From Synergistaceae bacterium (GTDB lineage: Bacteria > Synergistota > Synergistia > Synergistales > Aminobacteriaceae), in the NCBI GenBank assembly GCA_018436725.1, contig JAHDKT010000027.1, positions 1-64,000 on the forward strand: DNA of 64,000 bases, written 5' to 3'. Every line of letters starts with the position of its first letter. Positions within the stretch are counted from its first letter, which is position 1. The translations under genes were made by a program, and so were the position numbers. The notes under the pieces are model-generated. The model did not search any database. It saw nothing but the letters and a program-made list of their open reading frames with translations, and was not told the origin of the DNA. Below, one piece after another: positions 19,046 through 26,835 of this stretch.

Positions 19046-19468
19046 TCACACGTGCAGACGCTCTTTCAAGCTCTCCTGGAAAATCCGGGAGAAGTTGAGG
19101 TTCGCCTTGCGGGCTTCCTGGTCAAGCCAGCCGGGGAGCGTTACTGTGCGGTTGACCGCGCGCTCTTCCCACGATCTTCTTGCAGCCTTCATATCCGCGA
19201 CCACAAGGCTTGCGACGGCGCCCTCCCGCGCTGGAATCCTGTCCGAATGCGTCGCGTCGGGTATCGGGAAACCGTCTTTTTCCATCCAGACAAGGACGTT
19301 TTCGAGCGCCTCCTTCGTCTCGACGAGGGCTTCATTCAGCGTTGGGGCGTTGCCGAAGCAGTTCTCGAGATCGGGGAACTCGAAATTGACGTTTCCGACG
19401 TCCTCGTGATCGGTTTCGAAGATCGCGGGAAACGCGATATACTCGTTTTTTTTCATTTTAGGAGACAT
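19046..19468 (-). CDS. HicB-family antitoxin, apparently without a HicA partner
   Basis: A 140-residue protein. Residues about 8-75 form the HicB partial RNase-H-like fold (YIAFPAIFE, FPDLENCFG, LNEALVETKEAL); the C-terminal 45 residues (VTLPGWLDQEARKANLNFSRIFQESL) look like a ribbon-helix-helix DNA-binding domain. I start it at ATG 19468 because GAGGAG sits 5 bases upstream; ATG 19486 is an alternative. The usual neighbour, a HicA toxin of about 60 residues, fits neither in the 78 bases upstream nor in the 131 bases downstream, so this looks like a solitary antitoxin or regulator. Confidence 0.75.
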   Translation of the reverse strand: MSPKMKKNEYIAFPAIFETDHEDVGNVNFEFPDLENCFGNAPTLNEALVETKEALENVLVWMEKDGFPIPDATHSDRIPAREGAVASLVVADMKAARRSWEERAVNRTVTLPGWLDQEARKANLNFSRIFQESLKERLHV

Positions 19469-19546
19469 GCTCTCCTCGCTCCTCATTTCAGACCCATCTG
19501 CCCGAAGAGTGACGAGGGGAGCGCTGCAGCGCTCCCCTTCGTGTCG

Positions 19547-20722
19547 TCAGCTTCTGGTGTAGACTGTCTCGCCGTCGATGATCGTGACGACGGCTCTGCT
19601 GCGTGCGTCCAGAGGGTCGCCGTTCCAGACGACGAGGTCCGCATCCTTTCCCTTTTCGACGGAGCCGACGCGGCCGGCGATCCCGAGGTGCTCGGCGGCG
19701 GAGAGCGTAACGGCCCGCAACGCCTCCTCGCGGGGGAGTCCGGCCCTGACGGCGAGCGAGAGGCAGACGGAGAGGTGTTCGATGGGAATCACCGGGTGGT
19801 CGGTGATGATGCAGAAGTGGACTCCTGCCTTCCAGAGAACCACGGGCGTGTCCCAGGTCTTGTTGCGCAGCTCCATCTTCGGTTTGCCGGTGAGCGAAGG
19901 GCCGACCGCAGCCATGACCTTGTTCTCGGCGAGGAAGGGGGCGATAAGATGCCCCTCGGTGCAGTGCTCCACCGTGTAGCGGATGGAGAACTCCTTCGCG
20001 ATGCGGACCGCCGTGGCGATGTCGTCGCACCGGTGGGCGTGGACGCAGAGCGGAAGCTCTCCGTCGAGCACGGGGAGCATCGCCTCGTGCTGGAGGTTGC
20101 GCTCTCCGGCCTCGTTCTTCGCCTTCGCCTGGTTCTGCTTGCTCCGGTAGTTCTCCGCGTCGACAAGCGCCTGGCGCATCAGCGCCGCGTTTCCCATGCG
20201 CGTGTTGGGAAGCTTTCCCTTCTCCGTGTAGACGCGGATCGGATTCTCTCCAAGAGCTGCCTTCATCGCGGAGGGGGCTCGCACCAGCATCTCCTCGACG
20301 ACCTTTTTCCGTCCGTTCACCGACGTGCTCGTCTTGATGATGGCGCCCTGCCCGCCGATGATGTTACCGCTTCCGGGGAGCGTCTGAACGCAGGTGACGC
20401 CGCCCGCGAGAGCGTCCTCGAAGGCGGTGTCGTCCTGATAGACCGCGTCGAGAATGCGGAGCTGCGGCGCGACGGGGTTCACCATGTCGTTGGCGTCCGC
20501 CATGCCGACCGGAAACCCCTCGCAGTAGGTGCCTATATGCGTATGCGCGTCGATGAGTCCGGGGGTGACGACGAGCGCGGAGGCGTCGACGACTTCGTCC
20601 GCCCCCTTTGGGTCGAGCCCCTCCGCGATGTCGGCGATTTTCCCCTTGTCCAGGAAAATCGTCACGTTCTTGCGCGTCGTGCCGAGCCCGGTTTCGAGCG
20701 TACCGGCGAGAATTGCCTTCAT
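19547..20722 (-). CDS. Amidohydrolase (imidazolonepropionase-like metal-dependent hydrolase)
   Basis: A 391-residue enzyme with the amidohydrolase superfamily metal ligands: the first pair in DAHTHIG (about 60), a His in CVHAHRCDD (about 215), a His in EHCTEGH (about 240) and an Asp in ITDHPV (about 300). The N- and C-terminal beta-sandwich segments of cytosolic amidohydrolases are also present (GKIADIAEG; KDADLVVWNGDPLDARSRAV). I use ATG 20722, preceded by GGAGG, rather than an upstream ATG at 20773. It should hydrolyse a cyclic amide or similar C-N bond; the substrate is unknown. It appears to be monocistronic. Confidence 0.82.
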   Translation of the reverse strand: MKAILAGTLETGLGTTRKNVTIFLDKGKIADIAEGLDPKGADEVVDASALVVTPGLIDAHTHIGTYCEGFPVGMADANDMVNPVAPQLRILDAVYQDDTAFEDALAGGVTCVQTLPGSGNIIGGQGAIIKTSTSVNGRKKVVEEMLVRAPSAMKAALGENPIRVYTEKGKLPNTRMGNAALMRQALVDAENYRSKQNQAKAKNEAGERNLQHEAMLPVLDGELPLCVHAHRCDDIATAVRIAKEFSIRYTVEHCTEGHLIAPFLAENKVMAAVGPSLTGKPKMELRNKTWDTPVVLWKAGVHFCIITDHPVIPIEHLSVCLSLAVRAGLPREEALRAVTLSAAEHLGIAGRVGSVEKGKDADLVVWNGDPLDARSRAVVTIIDGETVYTRS

Positions 20723-20850
20723 AAAGAGAGTACCTCCTTGAGATGTGGAGATTCGGATACTATTGCCCTTCATTTATTCTACATCATAAAAAGACTTTGG
20801 CAAAGAGGCGGTAATGAGGGTAAAAAAGAGGATGATAGTCCTGATGAAAG

Positions 20851-20878
20851 ATGACCTATGGCGACGGCGCGATACAAT
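20851..20878 (+). promoter_or_regulatory. Candidate promoter for the TrmO-like gene
   Basis: ATGACC at 20851-20856 and TACAAT at 20873-20878 are separated by 16 bases. Transcription would start around 20885, inside the hairpin listed next. Confidence 0.45.
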
Positions 20879-20880
20879 AT

Positions 20881-20910
20881 ACGGCGTTCCGATGGAACGC
20901 CGTTTTTTTT
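20881..20910 (+). terminator. Perfect hairpin plus T-run upstream of the TrmO-like gene
   Basis: ACGGCGTTCC pairs perfectly with GGAACGCCGT around a GAT loop, and eight T follow. In shape it is a plus-strand terminator, but the gene to its left is on the minus strand, so it would either stop antisense reading or act as an attenuator or stabilising hairpin at the 5' end of the next gene. Confidence 0.7.
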
Positions 20911-20941
20911 GTTCCCCGAAGAAGAGAGAGGGTGTTTGTGA

Positions 20942-21376
20942 ATGACCGATACGAATATGGGGTTGCACATCGTGGGAGTAGTCCGCTCTTCGTTGAAAGC
21001 GAGGGAGGAGTGCCCCAAGCAGGGGTTCGAGGGGGGCGTCGAGGCGGATATTCTGGTGACCCCGGAGTTTCGCGAGGGGCTCGACGGACTGGAAGCGGGA
21101 CGTGACGTCCTGCTGTTTACCTGGCTTCACCAAGCGAAGCGGGATATTTTGAAAGTCCACCCGAGAGGGAACAGGGAGGCGCCGCTCAAAGGAGTCTTTG
21201 CCACACGCTCCCCGACGCGCCCCAATCCGATAGGACTTCACCGGGTGAAAATCCTCGAAAAAACGGACACATCTCTCCGGGTGTTCCCTCTGGAAGTTCT
21301 CGACGGCACTCCGGTGATCGATATAAAGCCCGTGCTCCTCGATGTCTCTCCGCCAATCGGCGAGAAGAACTCTTGA
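20942..21376 (+). CDS. TrmO/TsaA-family protein (tRNA N6-threonylcarbamoyladenosine methyltransferase-like)
   Basis: A 144-residue protein with the family signature: a short beta strand IVGVVRSS at the N terminus, a central FTWLHQA, and the SAM-binding segment FATRSPTRPNPIGLHRVK, then LDGTPVIDIKP. TrmO methylates the t6A nucleotide of certain tRNAs; shorter members such as this one are often annotated only as SAM-dependent methyltransferases. A purine-rich GAAGAGAGAGGGTG stretch precedes ATG 20942. It has no operon partner. Confidence 0.82.
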   Translation: MTDTNMGLHIVGVVRSSLKAREECPKQGFEGGVEADILVTPEFREGLDGLEAGRDVLLFTWLHQAKRDILKVHPRGNREAPLKGVFATRSPTRPNPIGLHRVKILEKTDTSLRVFPLEVLDGTPVIDIKPVLLDVSPPIGEKNS

Positions 21377-21601
21377 ATGTATAGCGTGTTACTCATGGAA
21401 GTTCGCCGAGGCGTGGGTTATGCGGGGTTGCAAGCGTTGGACGCTTGTGCGTTCGTCGAAAGGATGGACGGCCTCGAAAGGATTCGGGGAGTCGTTTCGT
21501 CTCGCCGCCGATAGCGGTCTTCGAGCAAATGGAGGAGGAAGAACAAGGCGTTGTACGAGCGGCGCGGCGGAATGGGAGAGTCGTTCGTCCGCAAGCGATT
21601 T

Positions 21602-21638
21602 CTCTCGGCGGCGTCGATGAAAGAGGCGGCGCCGAGAG
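21602..21638. repeat. Inverted repeat (9-bp arms)
   Basis: CTCTCGGCG near 21602 and CGCCGAGAG ending at 21638 are complementary. No T-run is attached in either direction. Confidence 0.6.
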
Positions 21639-21657
21639 TTTCCCTTGGAGTCCGATA

Positions 21658-21709
21658 GACGCGCGAGGCGCGTTCTTCCGCACACTGCGGGAGCCGCGCC
21701 TCGCGCGTC
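21658..21709 (-). terminator. Perfect 15-bp inverted repeat just after icd
   Basis: GACGCGCGAGGCGCG at 21658-21672 pairs exactly with CGCGCCTCGCGCGTC at 21695-21709, with an inner CCGCA/TGCGG pairing. It begins 5 bases beyond the icd stop on the minus strand and probably marks the 3' end of that transcript, although the T-run of a classical terminator is missing. Confidence 0.55.
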
Positions 21710-21713
21710 CAGC

Positions 21714-22991
21714 CTACATGTTCCCGACGACCGCCTGGGCGAACGCGGAGCAGGAGACCTCGCGGGAGCCCTCGCGCTGCCTCGCCAGGTCGTAGGTGAC
21801 CGCGCCGTCGCGGATCGTGCGTTCCATCGCCGCCACCGCGGTCTCCGCGGCTTCCTTCCACCCTATGTGCTCCAGAAGCAGCGTCGCCGAGAGGATGAGC
21901 GATCCCGGATTCGCCTTGTCGAGCCCGGCGTGCTTCGGGGCTGTTCCGTGCGTCGCCTCGAAGAAGGCGATCTCGTCGTTCATGTTGACTCCCGGAGCGA
22001 GCCCCAGCCCGCCGACCGAGGCGGCGAGGGCGTCGGAGAGATAGTCCCCGTTGAGATTCGCCATGGCGAGCACCGAGTACTCCGCGGGGCGGAGCAGAAT
22101 CTGTTGCAGCATGGAGTCCGCGATGCGGTCCTTGACGACGATCTTCCCCTCGGGGCGTACGCCGCCGAACTCGTCCGCGAGCTGCTTCTCCGTGATGCAG
22201 ACGTCGCCGAACTCATGGAGAGCGACTTCGTACCCCCATTTCATGAAGCCGCCTTCGGTGAACTTCATGATGTTCGCCTTGTGAACCAGCGTGACGGACG
22301 GGCGGTTATGCTCCATGGCGTACCGAACCGCCAGACGGACAAGGCGCTTGGTCGCGCTCGGGGACATGGGCTTCACGCCGAGCGCGGCGTCGTCGCGGAT
22401 ATTCCGGACGCCCAGCTCTTCGCGGAGAAAGTCGCGGAGTTTAAGGCACTCCGGCGTTCCGGACTCCCATTCGATCCCCGCGTACAGGTCTTCCGTGTTC
22501 TCGCGGAAGATGACCATGTCCACGTCCTGCGGCCGCTTCACCGGCGCTGGAACTCCTTCGAGCCAGCGGACGGGTCGGACGCAGGCGTACAGGTTGAGCC
22601 TCTGCCGGAACGCTACGTTGATGCTCCGGAACCCCTCTCCCACCGGCGTCGACAGGGGACCTTTGATGCCGATCCGGAAGTATTTCAGCGCGGTCAGGGA
22701 GTCCTCCGGAAGCGAGCAGCCGAAGCGTCCCGCAGCCTTCTCCCCGGCGTGGATCTCCCACCAGGCGATGCGTCGTGTACCGCCGTAGGCGCGTTGCACC
22801 GCGGCGTCGACGACGGCTCGCATCGCGGGGGTGATATCGCGCCCCACGCCGTCGCCCTCGATGTACGGGACGACCGGTTCGTCGGGAACGCGGAGCGCGC
22901 CGTCCTCCCGGCCTATCGCCTCTCCCCGCTCCGGCGGCGCGTACTGTTTCAGTTCCAATCCTGGAAAACGGGACATTGTTCTGCACACCAT
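21714..22991 (-). CDS. icd: Isocitrate dehydrogenase
   Basis: A 425-residue enzyme of the beta-decarboxylating dehydrogenase family, bacterial-type Icd. Landmarks are PYIEGDGVG near the N terminus, the substrate loop SINVAFRQRLNLYACVRPVRW, VIFRENTEDLYAGIEW, and the nucleotide-binding segment EATHGTAPKHAG. The reaction is isocitrate plus NAD(P)+ to 2-oxoglutarate and CO2. ATG 22991 and ATG 22976 are both possible starts; neither has an ideal ribosome site. It is the last gene of the minus-strand run that starts at 27687, 18 bases after the GntR regulator, linking tricarboxylate uptake with isocitrate oxidation. Confidence 0.92.
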   Translation of the reverse strand: MVCRTMSRFPGLELKQYAPPERGEAIGREDGALRVPDEPVVPYIEGDGVGRDITPAMRAVVDAAVQRAYGGTRRIAWWEIHAGEKAAGRFGCSLPEDSLTALKYFRIGIKGPLSTPVGEGFRSINVAFRQRLNLYACVRPVRWLEGVPAPVKRPQDVDMVIFRENTEDLYAGIEWESGTPECLKLRDFLREELGVRNIRDDAALGVKPMSPSATKRLVRLAVRYAMEHNRPSVTLVHKANIMKFTEGGFMKWGYEVALHEFGDVCITEKQLADEFGGVRPEGKIVVKDRIADSMLQQILLRPAEYSVLAMANLNGDYLSDALAASVGGLGLAPGVNMNDEIAFFEATHGTAPKHAGLDKANPGSLILSATLLLEHIGWKEAAETAVAAMERTIRDGAVTYDLARQREGSREVSCSAFAQAVVGNM

Positions 22992-23009
22992 CCTTATTTC
23001 AAGCTGATG

Positions 23010-23714
23010 CTACATGTGATCCGGCGGCTCCGCCCAGCCGAGCGATTCGAAATACGCCTGCAGCGAACTTTCGAGGTGCTCTTCCCAGACCGTCCGGGCT
23101 TTTCGCTCGTCCCGCGCTTCGAAGGCGTCGACAAGCGCCTGTCTGTCGTCGAGCAGCCGCTCCCCGCGCCGTTCAAGAACCCTGTCGACGACGCGGAAGC
23201 GCTCCAGCAGTTCGCGTTCGTGCCAGACCATCCGGATCAGGCGGGAGATGCGGCAAGCGTCGATGAACTTTCTGCTGAAGCGTCGTGTGATCGCCCCGTA
23301 CTCCTCGGAAAGCCTCTCTCCTCGCTCCGCGAAGAGCAGTCTTCCGGATCGGATGAGTTCCTTCAGCTCCTCGATCTCCGAAGGGGTGATGCGTCGGCTC
23401 GCATAGGCCGCCGCCAGCCCCTCCAGGCTCTTTCTGATGGAGAAGATGTCCGCCGCATCCTGGGGTGTTAATTCCACGACGACGAAGCCTTTCATCGGGA
23501 TCTGCCGGATCAGCCCCTCGGCTTCCAGTCGCCGCAGCGCTTCGCGGACCGGCATGCGGCTGACGTCGAACTTGGCCGCCAGGTCGGTATCCTTGAAGTG
23601 CTCCCCCTGGGGAAGATCTCCGCTGAGGATGGCCTTCCGGAGCCGTTCGTAGATGATCTCGCGGAACGGTTTGGTTACAAGAGGTTCTTCGGGTCCGAGA
23701 AGGGAATCAATCAC
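23010..23714 (-). CDS. GntR-family transcriptional regulator (FadR/FCD subfamily)
   Basis: A 234-residue regulator starting at GTG 23714 behind GGAAGGAAGAG. Residues about 12-75 are the GntR winged helix (LRKAILSGDLPQGEHF, VSRMPVREALRRLEAEGL). Residues about 85-225 are the helical FCD ligand domain (IFSIRKSLEGLAA, followed by His and Asp/Arg residues). FCD regulators usually respond to small organic acids. The gene sits between the TctABC transporter and icd on the same strand and probably controls that operon. A strong hairpin separates it from tctA. Confidence 0.88.
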   Translation of the reverse strand: MIDSLLGPEEPLVTKPFREIIYERLRKAILSGDLPQGEHFKDTDLAAKFDVSRMPVREALRRLEAEGLIRQIPMKGFVVVELTPQDAADIFSIRKSLEGLAAAYASRRITPSEIEELKELIRSGRLLFAERGERLSEEYGAITRRFSRKFIDACRISRLIRMVWHERELLERFRVVDRVLERRGERLLDDRQALVDAFEARDERKARTVWEEHLESSLQAYFESLGWAEPPDHM

Positions 23715-23786
23715 TATGCTCTTCCTTCCTGAGAGTAGAGGTTGTCTCTCTATTCTATCCCAATGCTTCGGGAAAGCGAACGATCT

Positions 23787-23826
23787 CTTCGGCGGAAGGG
23801 CCATCGAAGCTTTCCTTCCGCCGAAG
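23787..23826 (-). repeat. Strong stem-loop between tctA and the GntR gene
   Basis: CTTCGGCGGAAGG at 23787-23799 pairs perfectly with CCTTCCGCCGAAG at 23814-23826. It starts 4 bases after the tctA stop on the minus strand and has no T-run. It could be an mRNA-processing or 3'-protecting hairpin that sets different levels of transporter and regulator. Confidence 0.65.
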
Positions 23827-23830
23827 ACTC

Positions 23831-25324
23831 TTATCGCGGAGCCGTCTTCCCTCGATCCTTCAGCATGCGCAGGAAGATCGGGGCCAGAAGCGTGGCGAAG
23901 GTGAGGGCGAGAAGGACGAGGACGATGGGGCGAACGAAGAGTTTTGCGCCCTCGAGCTTCATGGCCCAGATGAAGTTGGTCTCCGCCAGCTTCCCCAGGA
24001 TGAGCGAGAGGAGGAAGGCGGGAGGCGAGTATCCGTAGCGCTTCATCAGCCAGCCGAGGAGGCCGAAGATGAGCGTGAGCGAAAAGTCGAAGGACATCTC
24101 GCGGAACGCGAAGCTCCCCGTCAGACTGAAGAGGGCGATGATCGGGACGAGGATCTTCGTCGGGATGGAGGCCGTCTTCGAGAACATGCTGAACGCGGCA
24201 AGGCCGAGGAAGAACATGATCACGTTCCCTACGAGGAGGGAGAAGAAGATGGTGTACGCGTCCCCGGCGAATTCGTTGAACATCGAGGGGCCCGGTTGGA
24301 TGTTGTTGATCATCAGCGCGGTCATGATGACGAGCGTCGTGCCGCTGCCGGGGATGCCGAGGGTGATGGTGGGGATGAGCGCGCCTCCGGTGACGGCGTT
24401 GTTGCAGGCGCTTACGGCGACGAGGGCTTCGGGGCTCCCCTTGCCGAACTCCTCGGGGTGTTTCGACGTCTGCTTCGCCTGTCCGTAGCTGATCCACGAG
24501 GCGATCGCCGCTCCCGTACCGGGGATGATGCCGATGATGACGCCGATGACGGCGGAGCGGAACATCAGGAGCTTGTACTTCATGGAGTTCCGGATGCCGT
24601 CCCACAGCGTGCACGAGGAGGCGCCCTTCCCGGCGTTCTCGACGATGTTCTCTTCGTTGACCATATCGAACAGCTCCGCGAAGCCGAAGAGTCCCAGAAG
24701 CACCGGGATGAGCGGCACGCCGTCGTACAGCTCCATGAAACCGAAGGAGCTTCTGGTGTACCCCATGACCGTCTCCATGCCTATGGTGGCCACCAGAAGG
24801 CCGAAGACCGCGGAGAGAAGACCCTTGAGCGGGTTTTTCCCCGCGAGCGTGGCGACGGCGGAGAGGCCGAAGATCGAGAGCATGAACATCTCGGCCGGGC
24901 CGAACGAGAGGGCGTACTGCCCCACCAGCGGCCCGAGGAAGATGCAGACGAGCGCGCCGAAGACGCCGCCGAAGGTGGAGGCGAACAGCGATGCCCCGAG
25001 CGCCTTTTTCGCGAGTCCCTTGCGCGTCATCGCGTAGCCGTCGAGGCAGACCGCGGCGGCGGACGGGGTCCCCGGCATGTTCATCAGGATGGCCGGGATG
25101 GGCCCCGCCGCCTGCGAGCCGCCGAAGACCGCCATCATGAAGATCACTGCCTTCAGCGGTCCCATATAGACCGAGAAGGGGAGCATCATGGCGAGGATGT
25201 TCGTGTCATTGAAACCGGGTACCGCGCCGATGAAGAAGCCCAGAAGAAGCCCCGCGACGAGCCAGGCCATGATCTGCGGCTGAAAAACGGTGAGCACCGC
25301 GTTCGTCATCAGTTCATAATCCAT
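23831..25324 (-). CDS. tctA: Tripartite tricarboxylate transporter, large permease TctA
   Basis: A 497-residue membrane protein with about eleven or twelve helices and the TctA signature segments near the N terminus (GAVPGFNDTN) and in the repeated half (GIIPGTGAAIASWISYGQAK), together with PGTPSAAAVCLDG and LGIPGSGTTLVIM. TctA forms the Na+-dependent permease with TctB and receives its substrate from TctC. The order tctC-tctB-tctA is contiguous. The substrate is probably a di- or tricarboxylate or related acid; the downstream icd points towards citrate-type acids, but this is inference. Confidence 0.93.
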   Translation of the reverse strand: MDYELMTNAVLTVFQPQIMAWLVAGLLLGFFIGAVPGFNDTNILAMMLPFSVYMGPLKAVIFMMAVFGGSQAAGPIPAILMNMPGTPSAAAVCLDGYAMTRKGLAKKALGASLFASTFGGVFGALVCIFLGPLVGQYALSFGPAEMFMLSIFGLSAVATLAGKNPLKGLLSAVFGLLVATIGMETVMGYTRSSFGFMELYDGVPLIPVLLGLFGFAELFDMVNEENIVENAGKGASSCTLWDGIRNSMKYKLLMFRSAVIGVIIGIIPGTGAAIASWISYGQAKQTSKHPEEFGKGSPEALVAVSACNNAVTGGALIPTITLGIPGSGTTLVIMTALMINNIQPGPSMFNEFAGDAYTIFFSLLVGNVIMFFLGLAAFSMFSKTASIPTKILVPIIALFSLTGSFAFREMSFDFSLTLIFGLLGWLMKRYGYSPPAFLLSLILGKLAETNFIWAMKLEGAKLFVRPIVLVLLALTFATLLAPIFLRMLKDRGKTAPR

Positions 25325-25336
25325 GGAAGTCCCCCC

Positions 25337-25774
25337 CTACAGCGTGAACAGCGGCGTGATCAGACGAGGAAGGTCGAGGTCGACGATCCGCAGCATCACC
25401 AGATGGAGCAGCGCGGTCAATACGAGCGAGACGATGAACGCGGTCCGCTTGTCGGCTCCGAGCCATGCCTGCGTCCCGAAGAGAAAAAGAAAGCTGGACG
25501 CGGAATATCCGAGGAACGGCATGGCCGACAGGTAGAGCGCCGTCACCAGGAGCAGACCGGCCGGTTTCTTCAGCGACCACCCCTTCGCCGCTCCGTACAC
25601 TCCCTTCGCGATTCTGAAGAGCGTCGCGCCCAGCATGACCGCGAGGACGCCCGTCACCAGGTACGGCCAGAGCAGGACTTCCGACGGAATGCTCCGGACC
25701 TGCCAGTGGTAGGCGGCTATGAAGAGTCCCATGATTCCCGGGACGATGAACTCTCCCCTGTCGACCCTTTTCAT
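25337..25774 (-). CDS. tctB: Tripartite tricarboxylate transporter, small membrane subunit TctB
   Basis: A 145-residue protein with four membrane helices, the standard TctB size. It starts 6 bases after the tctC stop and ends 12 bases before tctA. TctB sequences diverge strongly, so the call rests on size, topology and position. Confidence 0.85.
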   Translation of the reverse strand: MKRVDRGEFIVPGIMGLFIAAYHWQVRSIPSEVLLWPYLVTGVLAVMLGATLFRIAKGVYGAAKGWSLKKPAGLLLVTALYLSAMPFLGYSASSFLFLFGTQAWLGADKRTAFIVSLVLTALLHLVMLRIVDLDLPRLITPLFTL

Positions 25775-25780
25775 GGCGAC

Positions 25781-26749
25781 CTACTGCTGCATCAGCGACG
25801 CGTAGGTCTCGAGGACGACGTCGAAGTCCTTCGCGAACTTCTCGCACTCCTCGGGGCTCCAGTAGTCGACGAACGTCGCCATGCCCATGGTCTCGGCCTG
25901 TTTCTTCGCGCCCTCGGAAGAGATCGCTTCCTTGAAGGCGGCGACGAGACGGGCGTACTCCTCGGGATGTTTCTCCATGAACTCGCGGGAGACGACGACC
26001 CCGAAGGGTTCGAGGAAGTCCGGGAAGTCCATTCCGGGGAGCGCCTCGTTGACGGGAGGCATGTCGAAGATTCCGGCGGCCTTGTTGTCCTTCGCGAAGA
26101 CGCCGAGCCCCTTGAAGAAGTCCTTCATCGGGACGGCCGAGGCGGAGACGCTGACGATGACGTCGAGGTGCTTGCCTGCGAGCGCTTTTCTGGACTCCGC
26201 GCCGCCGTTGAACGCGACGAGGGTGGCCTTGATGCCGGTCCTTTCGATGAAGAGGCGCGCCGCGAGCGTGGAGACCGCAGTCGGGTGGGCTCCGCCGACC
26301 TTCAGAGGCTCCGACGCCGTCTTGCCGTATTCGATCAGCTCCCGGAGCGTGTTGAAGGGAGAGTCCTTGTGGACGAAGACCGCGTTCTGGTCGGTGATGA
26401 TGTTGCCGACGAAAGCGAGGTCGTTCCAGCCTATCGAGGCGTCCTTCTGGTATTTCGCGGCGATGTTGACCATGTTGAAGGTGATGATGGCCGTGGCGTA
26501 CCCCTGTTTTCCCGAGTTTCTCAGCTTGTTCATGCCGATCATGCCGGACGCGCCCGGTACGTAGTCGAACTTGAACGGCTGCCCGAGCTGCGCGCCCCAT
26601 TCGTCGGTCACGATGCGGCTCGCCCTGTCCCATCCGCCGCCCGCCGCCGCGGGGACGATGTGGTTGATCGGTTTCTCCGGGTAGGCGGCGAACGCCGCGC
26701 CCGGCGCAAGAAGAACCAAGACGAGAATCGCTGCGAAAATCCGTTTCAT
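25781..26749 (-). CDS. tctC: Tripartite tricarboxylate transporter, periplasmic binding protein TctC
   Basis: A 322-residue secreted protein. The N-terminal signal peptide (MKRIFAAILVLVLLAPGAAFA) ends at a typical AFA-AYP cleavage site. The mature part shows YPEKPINHIVPAAAGGGWD and PGASGMIGMNKL, both family hallmarks, and a conserved VGGAHPTAVS. A GGAGG site precedes ATG 26749. It captures the organic acid outside the cytoplasmic membrane and delivers it to TctAB. Confidence 0.93.
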   Translation of the reverse strand: MKRIFAAILVLVLLAPGAAFAAYPEKPINHIVPAAAGGGWDRASRIVTDEWGAQLGQPFKFDYVPGASGMIGMNKLRNSGKQGYATAIITFNMVNIAAKYQKDASIGWNDLAFVGNIITDQNAVFVHKDSPFNTLRELIEYGKTASEPLKVGGAHPTAVSTLAARLFIERTGIKATLVAFNGGAESRKALAGKHLDVIVSVSASAVPMKDFFKGLGVFAKDNKAAGIFDMPPVNEALPGMDFPDFLEPFGVVVSREFMEKHPEEYARLVAAFKEAISSEGAKKQAETMGMATFVDYWSPEECEKFAKDFDVVLETYASLMQQ

Positions 26750-26835
26750 CGGTGAAAAACCTCCTTTGTCCGCACTCCCCGACCGTGACGCGGCCGAGGT
26801 CCTTGTTTCCGGCGGAAACGCCGGAAAGCCCAGAG

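Larger units (their letters stand above)
21377..21713. other. Intergenic region between trmO-like gene and icd, with two inverted repeats
   Basis: These 337 GC-rich bases hold no gene I can support; the open frames in them lack ribosome sites and have Arg/Ser-rich, shadow-like translations. Two inverted repeats near the right end are listed separately. Confidence 0.5.

Noticed and set aside
19052-20854. 600-codon plus-strand frame opposite the amidohydrolase and HicB genes
   Set aside because: Arg/Asp/Gly-rich translation without motifs; it is the antisense shadow of GC-rich coding DNA.
21645-23471. 608-codon plus-strand frame opposite icd and the GntR gene
   Set aside because: Shadow frame; the minus strand carries clear family motifs across the same bases.
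24296-26755. 819-codon plus-strand frame opposite tctABC
   Set aside because: Extreme Asp/Arg/Glu/His composition and no ribosome site; antisense to genes with clear motifs.
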